Source: BOG-1155 sp050012495
GTDB taxonomy: Bacteria; Desulfobacterota; Syntrophorhabdia; Syntrophorhabdales; WCHB1-27
Assembly (NCBI GenBank): GCA_050012495.1
Contig: JBEKHB010000011.1
Coordinates: 1 to 64,000, forward strand
Direction: 5' to 3'
Length of the DNA stretch: 64,000 bases
The notes under the pieces are model-generated. The model saw only the letters and a list, made by a program, of their open reading frames with translations, was not told the origin of the DNA and did no database searches. The position numbers and the translations under genes are program-made. Of the stretch, positions 34,593 to 42,792 are shown piece by piece (position 1 is the first letter of the stretch; each line of letters starts with the position of its first letter).

Positions 34593-35741
34593 CTACACCG
34601 ACTGATCAGGCGGCGGCGTGCCCGGCGGAGTGGGGAGCGTCAAAGGCCACCTGAGCCAGAACGCATTGTGGGCGATGAGGATGGGACCGGCGATACAGAG
34701 ATTGACATAAATAATGAGGATGTTCACATCGGCGGGGAGCTTTAGCGACGCGACCATCTCGGCGTAAGGACCGAGGATCGCCTTCAGGATGACGATCCAG
34801 ATCGCGATCAGCACGCACTGGACGACGAAAGCCGCAATTGCCCTGCTGCCGCCGGTCAGGTGTGTAATCCCCCAGAACTGAAAATGCCAGCCGTATACCA
34901 GGGACCACAATATTAACGAAGAGCCCACTGCGGCAAAAGAGAATGTGGGGCTGAGGCCCATGGCCAGGCTTCCGTTCCAGCAGATAAGACCAAGGATGGC
35001 GGAAAGAATCGTTTGACCCACGGCCGCCCCCGGATGACCCCATTTTCTGAACGGCCATCCCTGGGTCGTGAATACCGGGCTGAATACGAAGAACCATCCG
35101 ATAAACCACACAATGTAGCCGGTGAGCCAGTTCACGTTGAGCGGCCCCTTGTGGTCCATGGGCGAATCGGCAAGCGGTGTCCCCGCCAGGTTCGTGAGGA
35201 AGTTCCAGACAAGGGACGAGACAATGAGCACGACGATGAGAGCCGCGAGCATCGTTAGCCAGGGGTGCATGCGCCCCTTAAAGGGCCAGGTATTCCAGTT
35301 GATACCGTAGAGGAGCGTACACCAGAAGCCTATCGCGCCCCACCAGAGATAGAGAGGACTCATCGGCCACTTCGGGTAGACATAGGCCATGAAGAGCAGG
35401 AATACGGCAGTGAACACAGCCCAGATAAGAGTCATCTTCACCCCTACCGGGAAACGCGACGCCGCGGGTGTCCAGTTCCCTCCGGGCGGTGCGTAGGGAA
35501 AAGAATCACCCACGAGTACAAGAAGTCCCAAACAAATCAGCATGATGAGGGTCGCCGGAAGAATGATGAGCACAGCCGTCGCCGGCGATAGGGCGTAGAC
35601 AAAGATCCCTATGGAGATAATAGCGGAAATCACGAACTGGATCACCGCCGCCGGTCTTCCCTCGGGTCCGATGCCTATCTTGCCCATCGGTTTCTCCTTC
35701 TCATTTACATCGATCTTACCACTCGCCTCCCCCTTTCCCAT
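34593..35741 (-). CDS. Polytopic membrane protein of unknown function
   Basis: 382 residues with about nine or ten hydrophobic segments (for example VIQFVISAIISIGIFVYALS and ILIILPATLIMLICLGLLVL equivalents near residues 33-80). Trp-rich loops such as LYLWWGAIGFWCTLLYGINW and a Pro-rich cytoplasmic tail LTLPTPPGTPPPDQSV stand out. Two starts are plausible: the ATG at 35741, and the ATG at 35687, which has AAGGAG seven bases upstream. I do not recognise the family. It stands alone between the phenol module and the sigma-54 activator, with its own terminator, so a transport or sensing role for aromatic substrates is only a guess. Confidence 0.7.
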   Translation of the reverse strand: MGKGEASGKIDVNEKEKPMGKIGIGPEGRPAAVIQFVISAIISIGIFVYALSPATAVLIILPATLIMLICLGLLVLVGDSFPYAPPGGNWTPAASRFPVGVKMTLIWAVFTAVFLLFMAYVYPKWPMSPLYLWWGAIGFWCTLLYGINWNTWPFKGRMHPWLTMLAALIVVLIVSSLVWNFLTNLAGTPLADSPMDHKGPLNVNWLTGYIVWFIGWFFVFSPVFTTQGWPFRKWGHPGAAVGQTILSAILGLICWNGSLAMGLSPTFSFAAVGSSLILWSLVYGWHFQFWGITHLTGGSRAIAAFVVQCVLIAIWIVILKAILGPYAEMVASLKLPADVNILIIYVNLCIAGPILIAHNAFWLRWPLTLPTPPGTPPPDQSV

Positions 35742-36151
35742 GATTACCCCCTTTGATTTGGTTAGTCGGTATTCAACTTTTTCGTCCTATCTTCCTCCTT
35801 TATGAAAGATCTTTTCAACTGATAGTGCCCGGTTTCCGCGTTTGGTTCTCATAACTCTCCTGACGACACCGCAGTAAATTCCGACGGAGCCGCCGGCCGC
35901 CTTCGCCCACCCTATCTAAGCTTGACCCCCGTAAGCAACCGGCCCAGGAAGCGCTCCATGTGCCCGCTCTTCTTCATCGCCTTTCGCGTGACGCGCCTCT
36001 TCTCCTCCGGCACGGCCACCTATGAGGATATCACTCCCATCCTCCCTGTAGACACACTGGATCGTTTGGGCTTTCAAAAGGATCCTTACATCCATCATTG
36101 ACCATACCCTGAATCATAATCCGGTTACTATAAACCAGAAAAAACCCTTAC
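35742..36151. other. Intergenic region of 410 bases
   Basis: Lies between the end of the phenylphosphate synthase operon and the membrane protein gene. It must hold the latter's promoter. I see no gene and no strong hairpin. Confidence 0.5.
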
Positions 36152-37225
36152 CTAAATCTTAATTTTAGTAGGGGTGACAGCCTTTTCAAGCAGCAGCTCC
36201 AAACCAGTCTTTTTACCAAGCACAGATTCCTTCTTTTTCTTGCTCCATACGCTCTCAGGACGAGCCTGTACGAGAAAGATGCTCTCAGGAAATGGAAGAC
36301 TTCTCGAGATAGACCACTCTGTATCCTGGGGGCATCCGAAATGTTCTTCAATCTTTTTCGCAAGCCTTGTAAGCTCTATAACTTCTCTATCTTCAAGACA
36401 CTGAACCTTCCTTTGATCTGGAGGCAGCTCTATATATTCCATCTCTTTGGTCTCCGGGTTATAGACAAATTCACTCCCTTTCTCCGAAATTAGCTTTTCT
36501 TCAATCGTCAGAGTAACTTTATCAACCAGATACCTGTCAGGTGTTACATTCCCGGAAACCACCGCTTCACCAAAACCGAAACTTCCTTCTATAGCTACTT
36601 TCAATACGTCACCATTAACAGGGTTTATGGTAAACATAACCCCGGCAGCCTTTGCATCGACCATTGTCAATACAGCCACTCCTATCGGGTCATAATGCAA
36701 TGGTAAATTGAGCCTTGCCCTTGCTATTATGGAGCGTGTATTGAAAGTGCTCGACCATACACGTACCACATTGAAAACAACATCATCTGCTCCACTTACA
36801 TTCAAATATGTCTCATACTGACCGGGATGGCTTGCAGGCCCTGCAGAACGGGTAGCTACATATATATTTTCACATCCTGCAATTTTGCACAATTCTGCGT
36901 AGTAGCTTTTTATGGTCTCCTCCATATCGGGAGGCATTTTTATCATTTCAACAATTTCCCTTATATCCTCCGATGCCTTCTCGTATTTCAGGGTATCCGC
37001 CAAATCATTTGGATCAGCCTTAAAGCTCTCTAAATACTTCAATATACGTTTTGTGACTTCTGTCTCGTTCATAAATCTGTTGTATGCATCCACACCTAAG
37101 GCAAAACCAGGTGGTACGTGAAAACCTGCCTTCGTCAACTCTCCGAGGTTGGCACACTTTTTTCCAACAATATTGTTGTGTTCCTGCCCAACCTCTTTTA
37201 ACCAGTATATCCATTTTTCTGCCAT
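36152..37225 (-). CDS. ppsB: Phenylphosphate synthase subunit B (PEP-synthase N-terminal, ATP-binding part)
   Basis: 357 residues from the ATG at 37225 with GGGAG seven bases upstream. The sequence follows the ATP-grasp domain of PEP synthase: VGKKCANLGELTKAGFHVPP at the start, VATRSAGPASHPGQYETYLN with the nucleotide-contacting Arg, GVMFTINPVNGD, FGFGEAVVSGNVTPDRYLVD and the end TEWSISRSLPFPESIFLVQA with the usual PES-x-x-x-VQARP. Size (about 40 kDa) matches the second subunit of Thauera phenylphosphate synthase, which converts phenol and ATP to phenylphosphate, AMP and phosphate. A 182-base gap with a long hairpin separates it from ppsA. The G+C content is well below that of the carboxylase genes. 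Confidence 0.88.
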   Translation of the reverse strand: MAEKWIYWLKEVGQEHNNIVGKKCANLGELTKAGFHVPPGFALGVDAYNRFMNETEVTKRILKYLESFKADPNDLADTLKYEKASEDIREIVEMIKMPPDMEETIKSYYAELCKIAGCENIYVATRSAGPASHPGQYETYLNVSGADDVVFNVVRVWSSTFNTRSIIARARLNLPLHYDPIGVAVLTMVDAKAAGVMFTINPVNGDVLKVAIEGSFGFGEAVVSGNVTPDRYLVDKVTLTIEEKLISEKGSEFVYNPETKEMEYIELPPDQRKVQCLEDREVIELTRLAKKIEEHFGCPQDTEWSISRSLPFPESIFLVQARPESVWSKKKKESVLGKKTGLELLLEKAVTPTKIKI

Positions 37226-37305
37226 ATTAATTCTCCCTTTATGTCTTAAAATATACCCCCGCCTATTGTCAAGACAAAAAATAGATCCTAAGGTGGACTT
37301 CCCTG

Positions 37306-37350
37306 CTGTTGAAATGTGGAAAAGCCTCCGGCTTTCCCACATTTCAACAG
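37306..37350 (-). promoter_or_regulatory. Long intercistronic hairpin between ppsA and ppsB
   Basis: Arms of 21 bases (37306-37326 and 37330-37350) around a three-base loop. The only imperfect pair is an A/C mismatch on the plus strand, which becomes a G-U pair in the minus-strand transcript, so the RNA stem is unbroken. There is no T-run directly after it. It may protect or cleave the transcript or set subunit ratio. Confidence 0.7.
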
Positions 37351-37407
37351 CTCTTCTTCATTACACCGGGGGTACCGATATTGTACCCCCGGTCAACAAC
37401 TGCATCT

Positions 37408-39252
37408 TTAAGCCCCTGCTCTTTTCACTATTGTTACAATACCCATAGTGCCATCAACCTTTATTATGTCACCTGTCTTAATCATAGAGGTCGCAATTCC
37501 AGTGCCTGTTACAGAAGGCAAACCATACTCTCTCGCAACTATGGCAGCATGACATGTAAGACCTCCAATGTCGGTCACGGCAGCCTTTATCTTTGTAAAG
37601 ACCGGTGCCCACGATGGGTTTGTGGACGGACAAACCATAATCTCGCCGCCTTTGACCTCAACAATATCTTTGGCGAGTTTGAGTACCCTTGCCGGTCCTT
37701 CAACAACCCCTGCTGACGATCCAAACCCTTTTATTTCGTTTGCGGATAAATCCGCACCCTTCAGCCACTCTTCAACCTTGCCGCTGGTTATACCCCACAG
37801 CATAACGGTAAATGGCTCTGATACCTCTTCAGGCGGTACTCCAAGTCCGGGTACAGGCACCCATTTGCTCGCGGCCTCAAGTATCTTTTCTCTCTTCTCC
37901 GCTTTCTCCATCCAGTATTTACTTCGCGTAGGTGCACCTACACCCAATGCCCAGGAGGTTACCATATCCTCAAGAAGCATGGGTACTTCAAATCTATTGA
38001 AGAGAAAGATGTCGTCCGTCTTTTTCAATACATTGTACTTTGCCAGCAGATTTCCAAACTTCCTTACCTTATCAAACCATATCGTATGGAACCAGTTCTC
38101 TACCCAGAAGATATGGTTTTCAGTAAACTGGTATATTGTTCTCACAGCCTTATAGGCATCTTCAAAAGACTTTTTATCCTCCTCCACCGTTATAAGCTTC
38201 TTGTACTCCTCAACAACCCTGTCCCTCTCTTCTGAAATTGCTGTGAGCGACCTCTCGATCTTTTCCCCTTTCTCAAGCATTTCCACGTAGCCCTTCATAT
38301 AGCTGAAAGGTACGTCCATCTTATTTATCCAGCTCCCTTCATAGTTAAACCATCCGCTTGCGCATGATACAAAGAACCATGGATCCTTTATCTTCTCAAG
38401 CTCTTCAAGCCACACCCTGCCGGCCTCTGTGCTTTTCAATTCCTTCATCTTCTCGTCAGCAGATATATTCTTTTTAAGAATGTCGCCGACAGGCCGTTGT
38501 GCCACAGCCAGTTTACTTAACCGGCACAACTCTTCATCGGGACGAAACATGGCTGCATCAATACCGGCAACCATTCCCATAACAGCACTCTCTTTTATGC
38601 CCGGGAATAATTTTTTTGCCGTGTCCACAAACATCAGATAGGCAAGGTAAGCAAGGTTCAGATACTCAAAGTGGTACTGCCATCCTAAAAACAACTGGTT
38701 TACTAATGTATTGAACGCCGCCATCACTTCATATGCCTGGGTATAGCCTTTTGGCACAGGAAAAATATCCTCATCCGGTACATACTTTACAAGTTCTTCC
38801 GGTACCTTTAGATTTTGCATATCCCTTCCGAGAGCCTTGAACTTCTCAATCCATTTATCCCATAGCATATCGTAATTCTGAAGGATGTAGGGTAACCTTT
38901 TTCCAAAAAGTTCCGCCTTTTCTCCAATAACCTCCGGTGGCGGCGGCTCAACAGCCGATATATACATATAGCAACCTAACATCCTCTGTTGTACACCCTG
39001 TGCAGGAGGGATACAGAAAACCCTCGTGGTATACTGGGAAAGAGATATCTGCCATGCCTCATTGAAAATATCATCGAGCGGATACAGCGCTTCAGGGTCA
39101 TGGATCTTATCCTGATACCAGAAATGCCTCTTTTCCCAATCCTCTCTATCCTTGCTGAATAAACGATGGGGTGGATACATCTCCTCCCAGCCTGCTATTT
39201 CCGGTGGTAACTTTACTTCTTCTGCATAAGGAAACTTCTTTTCTTCTGCCAT
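37408..39252 (-). CDS. ppsA: Phenylphosphate synthase subunit A (phosphohistidine domain)
   Basis: 614 residues (about 70 kDa), the size of the first subunit of Thauera phenylphosphate synthase. The C-terminal 100 residues are the swivelling phosphohistidine domain of PEP synthase: GGEIMVCPSTNPSWAPVFTK, then GGLTCHAAIVAREYGLPSV with His568, next to the position reported as phosphorylated in the Thauera enzyme (His569, from memory). The N-terminal 490 residues are not PEP-synthase-like and probably form the phenol-binding part. The phosphoryl group passes from ATP on PpsB to this His, then to phenol. Third subunit PpsC (CBS domains) is not seen. Confidence 0.9.
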   Translation of the reverse strand: MAEEKKFPYAEEVKLPPEIAGWEEMYPPHRLFSKDREDWEKRHFWYQDKIHDPEALYPLDDIFNEAWQISLSQYTTRVFCIPPAQGVQQRMLGCYMYISAVEPPPPEVIGEKAELFGKRLPYILQNYDMLWDKWIEKFKALGRDMQNLKVPEELVKYVPDEDIFPVPKGYTQAYEVMAAFNTLVNQLFLGWQYHFEYLNLAYLAYLMFVDTAKKLFPGIKESAVMGMVAGIDAAMFRPDEELCRLSKLAVAQRPVGDILKKNISADEKMKELKSTEAGRVWLEELEKIKDPWFFVSCASGWFNYEGSWINKMDVPFSYMKGYVEMLEKGEKIERSLTAISEERDRVVEEYKKLITVEEDKKSFEDAYKAVRTIYQFTENHIFWVENWFHTIWFDKVRKFGNLLAKYNVLKKTDDIFLFNRFEVPMLLEDMVTSWALGVGAPTRSKYWMEKAEKREKILEAASKWVPVPGLGVPPEEVSEPFTVMLWGITSGKVEEWLKGADLSANEIKGFGSSAGVVEGPARVLKLAKDIVEVKGGEIMVCPSTNPSWAPVFTKIKAAVTDIGGLTCHAAIVAREYGLPSVTGTGIATSMIKTGDIIKVDGTMGIVTIVKRAGA

Positions 39253-39282
39253 AATAAAACCCCCCCTATTTTTATTTTACGG

Positions 39283-39930
39283 CTAAAGTCTGAACCATCT
39301 CGGTTCGTCAAAACGCTCCGTACAGCGCATAATCCTGTTCCGGTAGTTGACCGTGAATTCGTCCTGGAGCTTGATCGAGATCTGCCTGAATTCCGGACTC
39401 GCGAGCATGCGGCCGATGTCGACCGGGTCCCTGAACGTGAGCTCCCCGATGATCTCGCTGACGCCGCCCAGGACCACGTTCCACCCCCCGGTGATCTCCA
39501 GGTAGTCCAGTTTTCCGAGGGTCGGTATATAGTAATTGATAATGTAATCGGCGTATTCCTTTTTTACGCCCGGCCGCAGGTCATAATACTGGTTGAACTT
39601 CCAGACGCCCTTCTGGATCGCGTATTCCGTCCGCTTTACCCTCCCTGTCGGCTCGAGGACGGCTGCCCGGTAGTTTTGCACGAGGGATTTGGCCTGGAGC
39701 GTAAGCTGCTTGAACTCGTTCGTGCCGATGGAGCTGCAAAGCGCCTTCGTGTCATCCGCACGGTGCACGCCCACGATCCTGGGCCCGAAGCCCACCTCAA
39801 CGTAATACGCGCCAACCGCCCCAAGTCCTATTGCCGTCATTCCCGGTAAGAGCGTGCTTTTCACGAATTCCGCATAGGCATCCTCCTTTTCCTGAATGAT
39901 GTCCCACGACTGTGTAAACAGGACGGCCAT
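39283..39930 (-). CDS. Unknown protein, two tandem ferredoxin-like (dimeric barrel) repeats
   Basis: 215 residues; GAGGAAAGG precedes the ATG. Two halves of about 100 residues have the same layout: FTQSWDIIQEKEDAYAEFVK...GAVGAYYVEVG...FKQLTLQAKSLVQNYRAA and FNQYYDLRPGVKKEYADYII...ITGGWNVVLGG...FRQISIKLQDEFTVNYRNRI. This is what a fused pair of ABM/NIPSNAP-like dimeric alpha/beta barrels would look like. It is the first gene of the synthase operon (30 bases ahead of ppsA), in the place where a regulatory or accessory subunit such as PpsC would be expected. Function unknown. Confidence 0.75.
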   Translation of the reverse strand: MAVLFTQSWDIIQEKEDAYAEFVKSTLLPGMTAIGLGAVGAYYVEVGFGPRIVGVHRADDTKALCSSIGTNEFKQLTLQAKSLVQNYRAAVLEPTGRVKRTEYAIQKGVWKFNQYYDLRPGVKKEYADYIINYYIPTLGKLDYLEITGGWNVVLGGVSEIIGELTFRDPVDIGRMLASPEFRQISIKLQDEFTVNYRNRIMRCTERFDEPRWFRL

Positions 39931-40086
39931 ACAAAACCACCTTTCCTCAGGTTATGGCAGGCCCTACCCTCCCGGTTTCCGAAGGTAAGCGCCTCTTCTT
40001 CCCATGAAGCAGGCAAATGACCCTAATACAATACACCAAAGTGTCTATGTAAACGCCGTGCCGTATAAAAAGCAAAACATTTAATA

Positions 40087-40536
40087 TTATACACCATAAG
40101 TAAAACTTATGTGTATCTCGAATTCAATGCCGTCACCGTCGGCCACGCCCAATGCCTGCTTCAGGTGGACCGGCGCCACTATCTCCAGGATCGATGTGGG
40201 ATAGCCGGGCACGAGCGGCAGTATCACGCCGCAGGGATACCGGCCCGCAATCGTGCCTCCGAAGACCAGGGCGTCGCAGAAGCCCTCTTCGGCCGGTACG
40301 ATCCTCTCTTTGCCAAGCCTTTTGAGCACCTTCTGTATTCTGGAACCGTGTACGTTGATATTGAGGGTCCCCGGGTACGGAGAGAAATTGAGTTTCTCCT
40401 CTAACTGCCCGCTGACCCAGGGGATGCAGAGGAAGGACGCCGACTGCCCGAGGCCGCTCACCACGGTCCCCGTGAGCTTGAGGCTCCTCCTGTCCCTTCG
40501 CTGCGCATCCACGGCCGTGTCCGGGACCCGTCTCAT
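40087..40536 (-). CDS. Archaeal-type CTP-dependent riboflavin kinase (DUF120)
   Basis: 149 residues from the ATG at 40536, overlapping the ubiX stop (ATGA). LKLTGTVVSGLGQSASFLC followed by QLEEKLNFSPYPGTLNINVH and then GRYPCGVILPLVPGYP and LGVADGDGIEFEI is the pattern of the archaeal RibK family, which uses CTP to make FMN from riboflavin. The first 25 residues are a basic extension. Translationally coupled to ubiX, it would provide FMN, the precursor that UbiX prenylates. This type is common in archaea and rare in bacteria. Confidence 0.85.
   Translation of the reverse strand: MRRVPDTAVDAQRRDRRSLKLTGTVVSGLGQSASFLCIPWVSGQLEEKLNFSPYPGTLNINVHGSRIQKVLKRLGKERIVPAEEGFCDALVFGGTIAGRYPCGVILPLVPGYPTSILEIVAPVHLKQALGVADGDGIEFEIHISFTYGV
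40096..40110. promoter_or_regulatory. Candidate LysR-type operator upstream of the synthase operon
   Basis: ATAAG-TAAAA-CTTAT, a perfect 5-base inverted repeat with a 5-base spacer, and a T-N11-A core. On the minus strand TATAAT follows four bases later. The same palindrome (ATAAG-AAAAA-CTTAT) overlaps the lysR start at 46950-46964. It sits in the last codons of the riboflavin kinase gene, 166 bases before the 39930 start. Confidence 0.6.
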
Positions 40537-41126
40537 TTTGCGCGCGCCTTGGCAACCACTACCTCGTCCACCGTGCCCCATCTCCTGAAAAGGTGTCCGT
40601 CGAGAGAGAAAAGGTCGAGCATCTTTCCCACGGTCTGGCAGATCAAGTCGTCTATGCTCCTTGGCATATGGTAAAAGGCGGGCACCGGGGGCATGATCAC
40701 CGCGCCCATCCGCGTAACCTTTGTCATAAGCTCAAGATGCCCTTCGTGCAAAGGGGTCTCGCGCACCGCAAGGACCAGCCTCCTTCGCTCCTTCAGCGTC
40801 ACGTCCGCGGCCCTGATGAGCAGGTTGTAATTGAACGAGTGCGCAATCCCGGAAAGCGTCTTTATGGAGCACGGTATGACGACCATACCGTCGACCTTGA
40901 ACGAGCCGCTCGCGATGCTCGCCCCCACATCATCAACATCGTAGACAACGGATGCCATAGATTTGACGTGCTCGACCGTGTAATCGGTCTCGAGGGCGAG
41001 GTTCTTTGCGGCTGACTGTGTCACCACCAAGTGCGTCTCCACGCCCATCGCAGAGAGGGCCTCGATGGCGCGTACACCATAGATGACGCCCGTGGCGCCT
41101 GTTATGCCGACGATGATTCTGCTCAT
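40533..41126 (-). CDS. ubiX: UbiX family flavin prenyltransferase
   Basis: 197 residues from the ATG at 41126, which overlaps the ubiD stop (ATGA). FMN-binding RIIVGITGATGVIYGVRAIE, THLVVTQSAAKNL, VVIPCSIKTLSGIAHS, ERRRLVLAVRETPLHEGHLE and GAVIMPPVPAFYH are the full set of UbiX signatures. It prenylates FMN with dimethylallyl phosphate to make prFMN, the cofactor of UbiD-type (de)carboxylases. Three UbiD genes lie in this operon. Confidence 0.95.
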   Translation of the reverse strand: MSRIIVGITGATGVIYGVRAIEALSAMGVETHLVVTQSAAKNLALETDYTVEHVKSMASVVYDVDDVGASIASGSFKVDGMVVIPCSIKTLSGIAHSFNYNLLIRAADVTLKERRRLVLAVRETPLHEGHLELMTKVTRMGAVIMPPVPAFYHMPRSIDDLICQTVGKMLDLFSLDGHLFRRWGTVDEVVVAKARAK

Positions 41127-42448
41127 GCCGCACCTCCGATGGATCGCAGCACCGAAAGCACGCGGACGCGGTTGCCCCTCGCAACGCGGGCTCGCTCTTC
41201 GATATGCTTGCCGTGCATTGTCGCGTCGATACCCATTTTCCCGACGCCCGCGCCTCCGGCCGACTGGGGGTCGATCGGCTGACCCTGGAGGCCGGCCGCC
41301 ACGATCACGTCCGTGTCGGCAAAGCACCTCGTCATGATTGCCCATTCGACGTCAACCAGGCTGTGCGCGTCCACGTCCGCATCGACGACAACCACCTTTT
41401 TTATCATGGGGAAGCCCATCATAGCCGTGATAAGGCTGCGTACCTGCGGCCGTTCCGCGGGTTTTATCGACACGACAACCGAGGTCCCGAAGGTCTTCGC
41501 AACAAAGACGATCTCCGCGACAAAGGGAAACAGCTTCCTCACGGTCCCTTCCACGTGGCCCCTGCTGACGAATGTCAGGTAGGCGTCGCCTTCGAGACCC
41601 GTCGGCAGGAGCGCGTGGTACAGGGGGGCCTGCCGATGGAAGATGCGGCTTACCACCATGGTGGGCGTGGCCTCCAGGGCCATGTAGTAGCCGCCTATCT
41701 CGCCTAGCGGACCGTCCCGCCTCACGTCGGCGTAATCGACGTCTCCCTCCAGATAGAACTCCGCGCCGGCCGGCACGTCGATATCCGGATAAGCCGGCCT
41801 GATGACCTTGATGCCCTCCCCTTTCAACCCCCCGGCAACCTCGAGTTTGTCCGTGCCGGGCGCTGCCTTCATCGCCATGGAGAGAAAAAGCACGGGATCT
41901 ACGCCTATGGTGACCACAAGCCGCATCCGCTCTCCCCTGGTCTTGCACTTCTGCAGTATGTCGGAAAGGGGTGGATTGATAAGGGTCACACCGAGCCGGT
42001 TGCCGCCCCGATACTCCAGCCTGTGGATGCCGCGGCCGACGACGCCGGAATCAGGGTCGGGCGATGAGACAATGCCCGTGGTAATGAACGGGGCTGAATC
42101 CTTCTCGCAGTGCTTGAGAATGGGGAGCACGGAGAGGATGTCGCGGCCCGCCATGTCGATGCTCGTGAGCCCGGCCGGCTCCACGGCAACCTTCTTTTCG
42201 GCCTTGTTGCCTGCTTCGAGAAAGCGACCGTAGTCGCCGACGATTGCGCTCAGGGCGTCTATGGACGGCGCCAGGTTGGCAGCCATACCACATTCGTACC
42301 CGTCGATGTTCTTGAAATGGATTACCTTTCCCCGTTCCGCAAGCAGCTCCACCAGCTCGGGGATATCCTCGCGGCTGACCTTCTCCCCTATCTCCAGCAC
42401 AAGGCCGCGGCCCTTCATGAAATCGAGGTAATCCCGCAGCGTCTCCAT
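41123..42448 (-). CDS. UbiD-family decarboxylase, third copy
   Basis: 441 residues. N-terminal LRDYLDFMKGRGLVLEIGEK, prFMN/Mn region GVTLINPPLSDI and RLVVTIGVDP, and the C-terminal domain with VVVVDADVDAHSLVDVEWAI. The catalytic segment reads RRDGPLGEIGGYY: Glu250 is kept, but the residue aligned with the first Glu of E-G-P-F-G-E is Asp245. It is somewhat shorter than the two carboxylase subunits and diverged from both. It could decarboxylate a hydroxybenzoate or similar acid (protocatechuate, gallate or 4-hydroxybenzoate), or assist the carboxylase. Confidence 0.9.
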   Translation of the reverse strand: METLRDYLDFMKGRGLVLEIGEKVSREDIPELVELLAERGKVIHFKNIDGYECGMAANLAPSIDALSAIVGDYGRFLEAGNKAEKKVAVEPAGLTSIDMAGRDILSVLPILKHCEKDSAPFITTGIVSSPDPDSGVVGRGIHRLEYRGGNRLGVTLINPPLSDILQKCKTRGERMRLVVTIGVDPVLFLSMAMKAAPGTDKLEVAGGLKGEGIKVIRPAYPDIDVPAGAEFYLEGDVDYADVRRDGPLGEIGGYYMALEATPTMVVSRIFHRQAPLYHALLPTGLEGDAYLTFVSRGHVEGTVRKLFPFVAEIVFVAKTFGTSVVVSIKPAERPQVRSLITAMMGFPMIKKVVVVDADVDAHSLVDVEWAIMTRCFADTDVIVAAGLQGQPIDPQSAGGAGVGKMGIDATMHGKHIEERARVARGNRVRVLSVLRSIGGAA

Positions 42449-42449
42449 G

Positions 42450-42704
42450 CTACAGCCCTTTCGGGATGACGTTGACGAACTCCAGTATCTCCATCGAGCA
42501 GGGGGACTCGACGAGCTGGCCCCTGCCCAGCCTGACCCGGAGCTTCTCCGGGTACTTCTCGGGATTTTTCGAGAACTTGACCCTCGCGTAGGTCGACCGG
42601 TACTTCCGTTTTCCCGGCGTGAGGTCGCGTATCACCACCACCTTCTCAACATCTTCTTCCATGTCCGCGAAGTCCTTCTCTATGAACGTATCCCAGGTTG
42701 CCAT
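42450..42704 (-). CDS. ppcC: Phenylphosphate carboxylase gamma subunit
   Basis: 84 residues (about 10 kDa), from the ATG at 42704 with GGAGG six bases upstream. The size and place between UbiD genes match the small gamma subunit of the Thauera enzyme. The sequence is a small, charged, mostly beta protein (VVVIRDLTPGKRKYRSTYAR, then LVESPCSMEILEFVNVIPKG). One base separates its stop from the next start. No independent motif. Confidence 0.72.
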   Translation of the reverse strand: MATWDTFIEKDFADMEEDVEKVVVIRDLTPGKRKYRSTYARVKFSKNPEKYPEKLRVRLGRGQLVESPCSMEILEFVNVIPKGL

Positions 42705-42792
42705 AATATCCTCCTGCTTATGTTCTATCAAACCATCTCTTTTCGGTCAAAGGACCCCGGGGGAATCTCTTTCCCCGGTTTTCTCAATCAGC

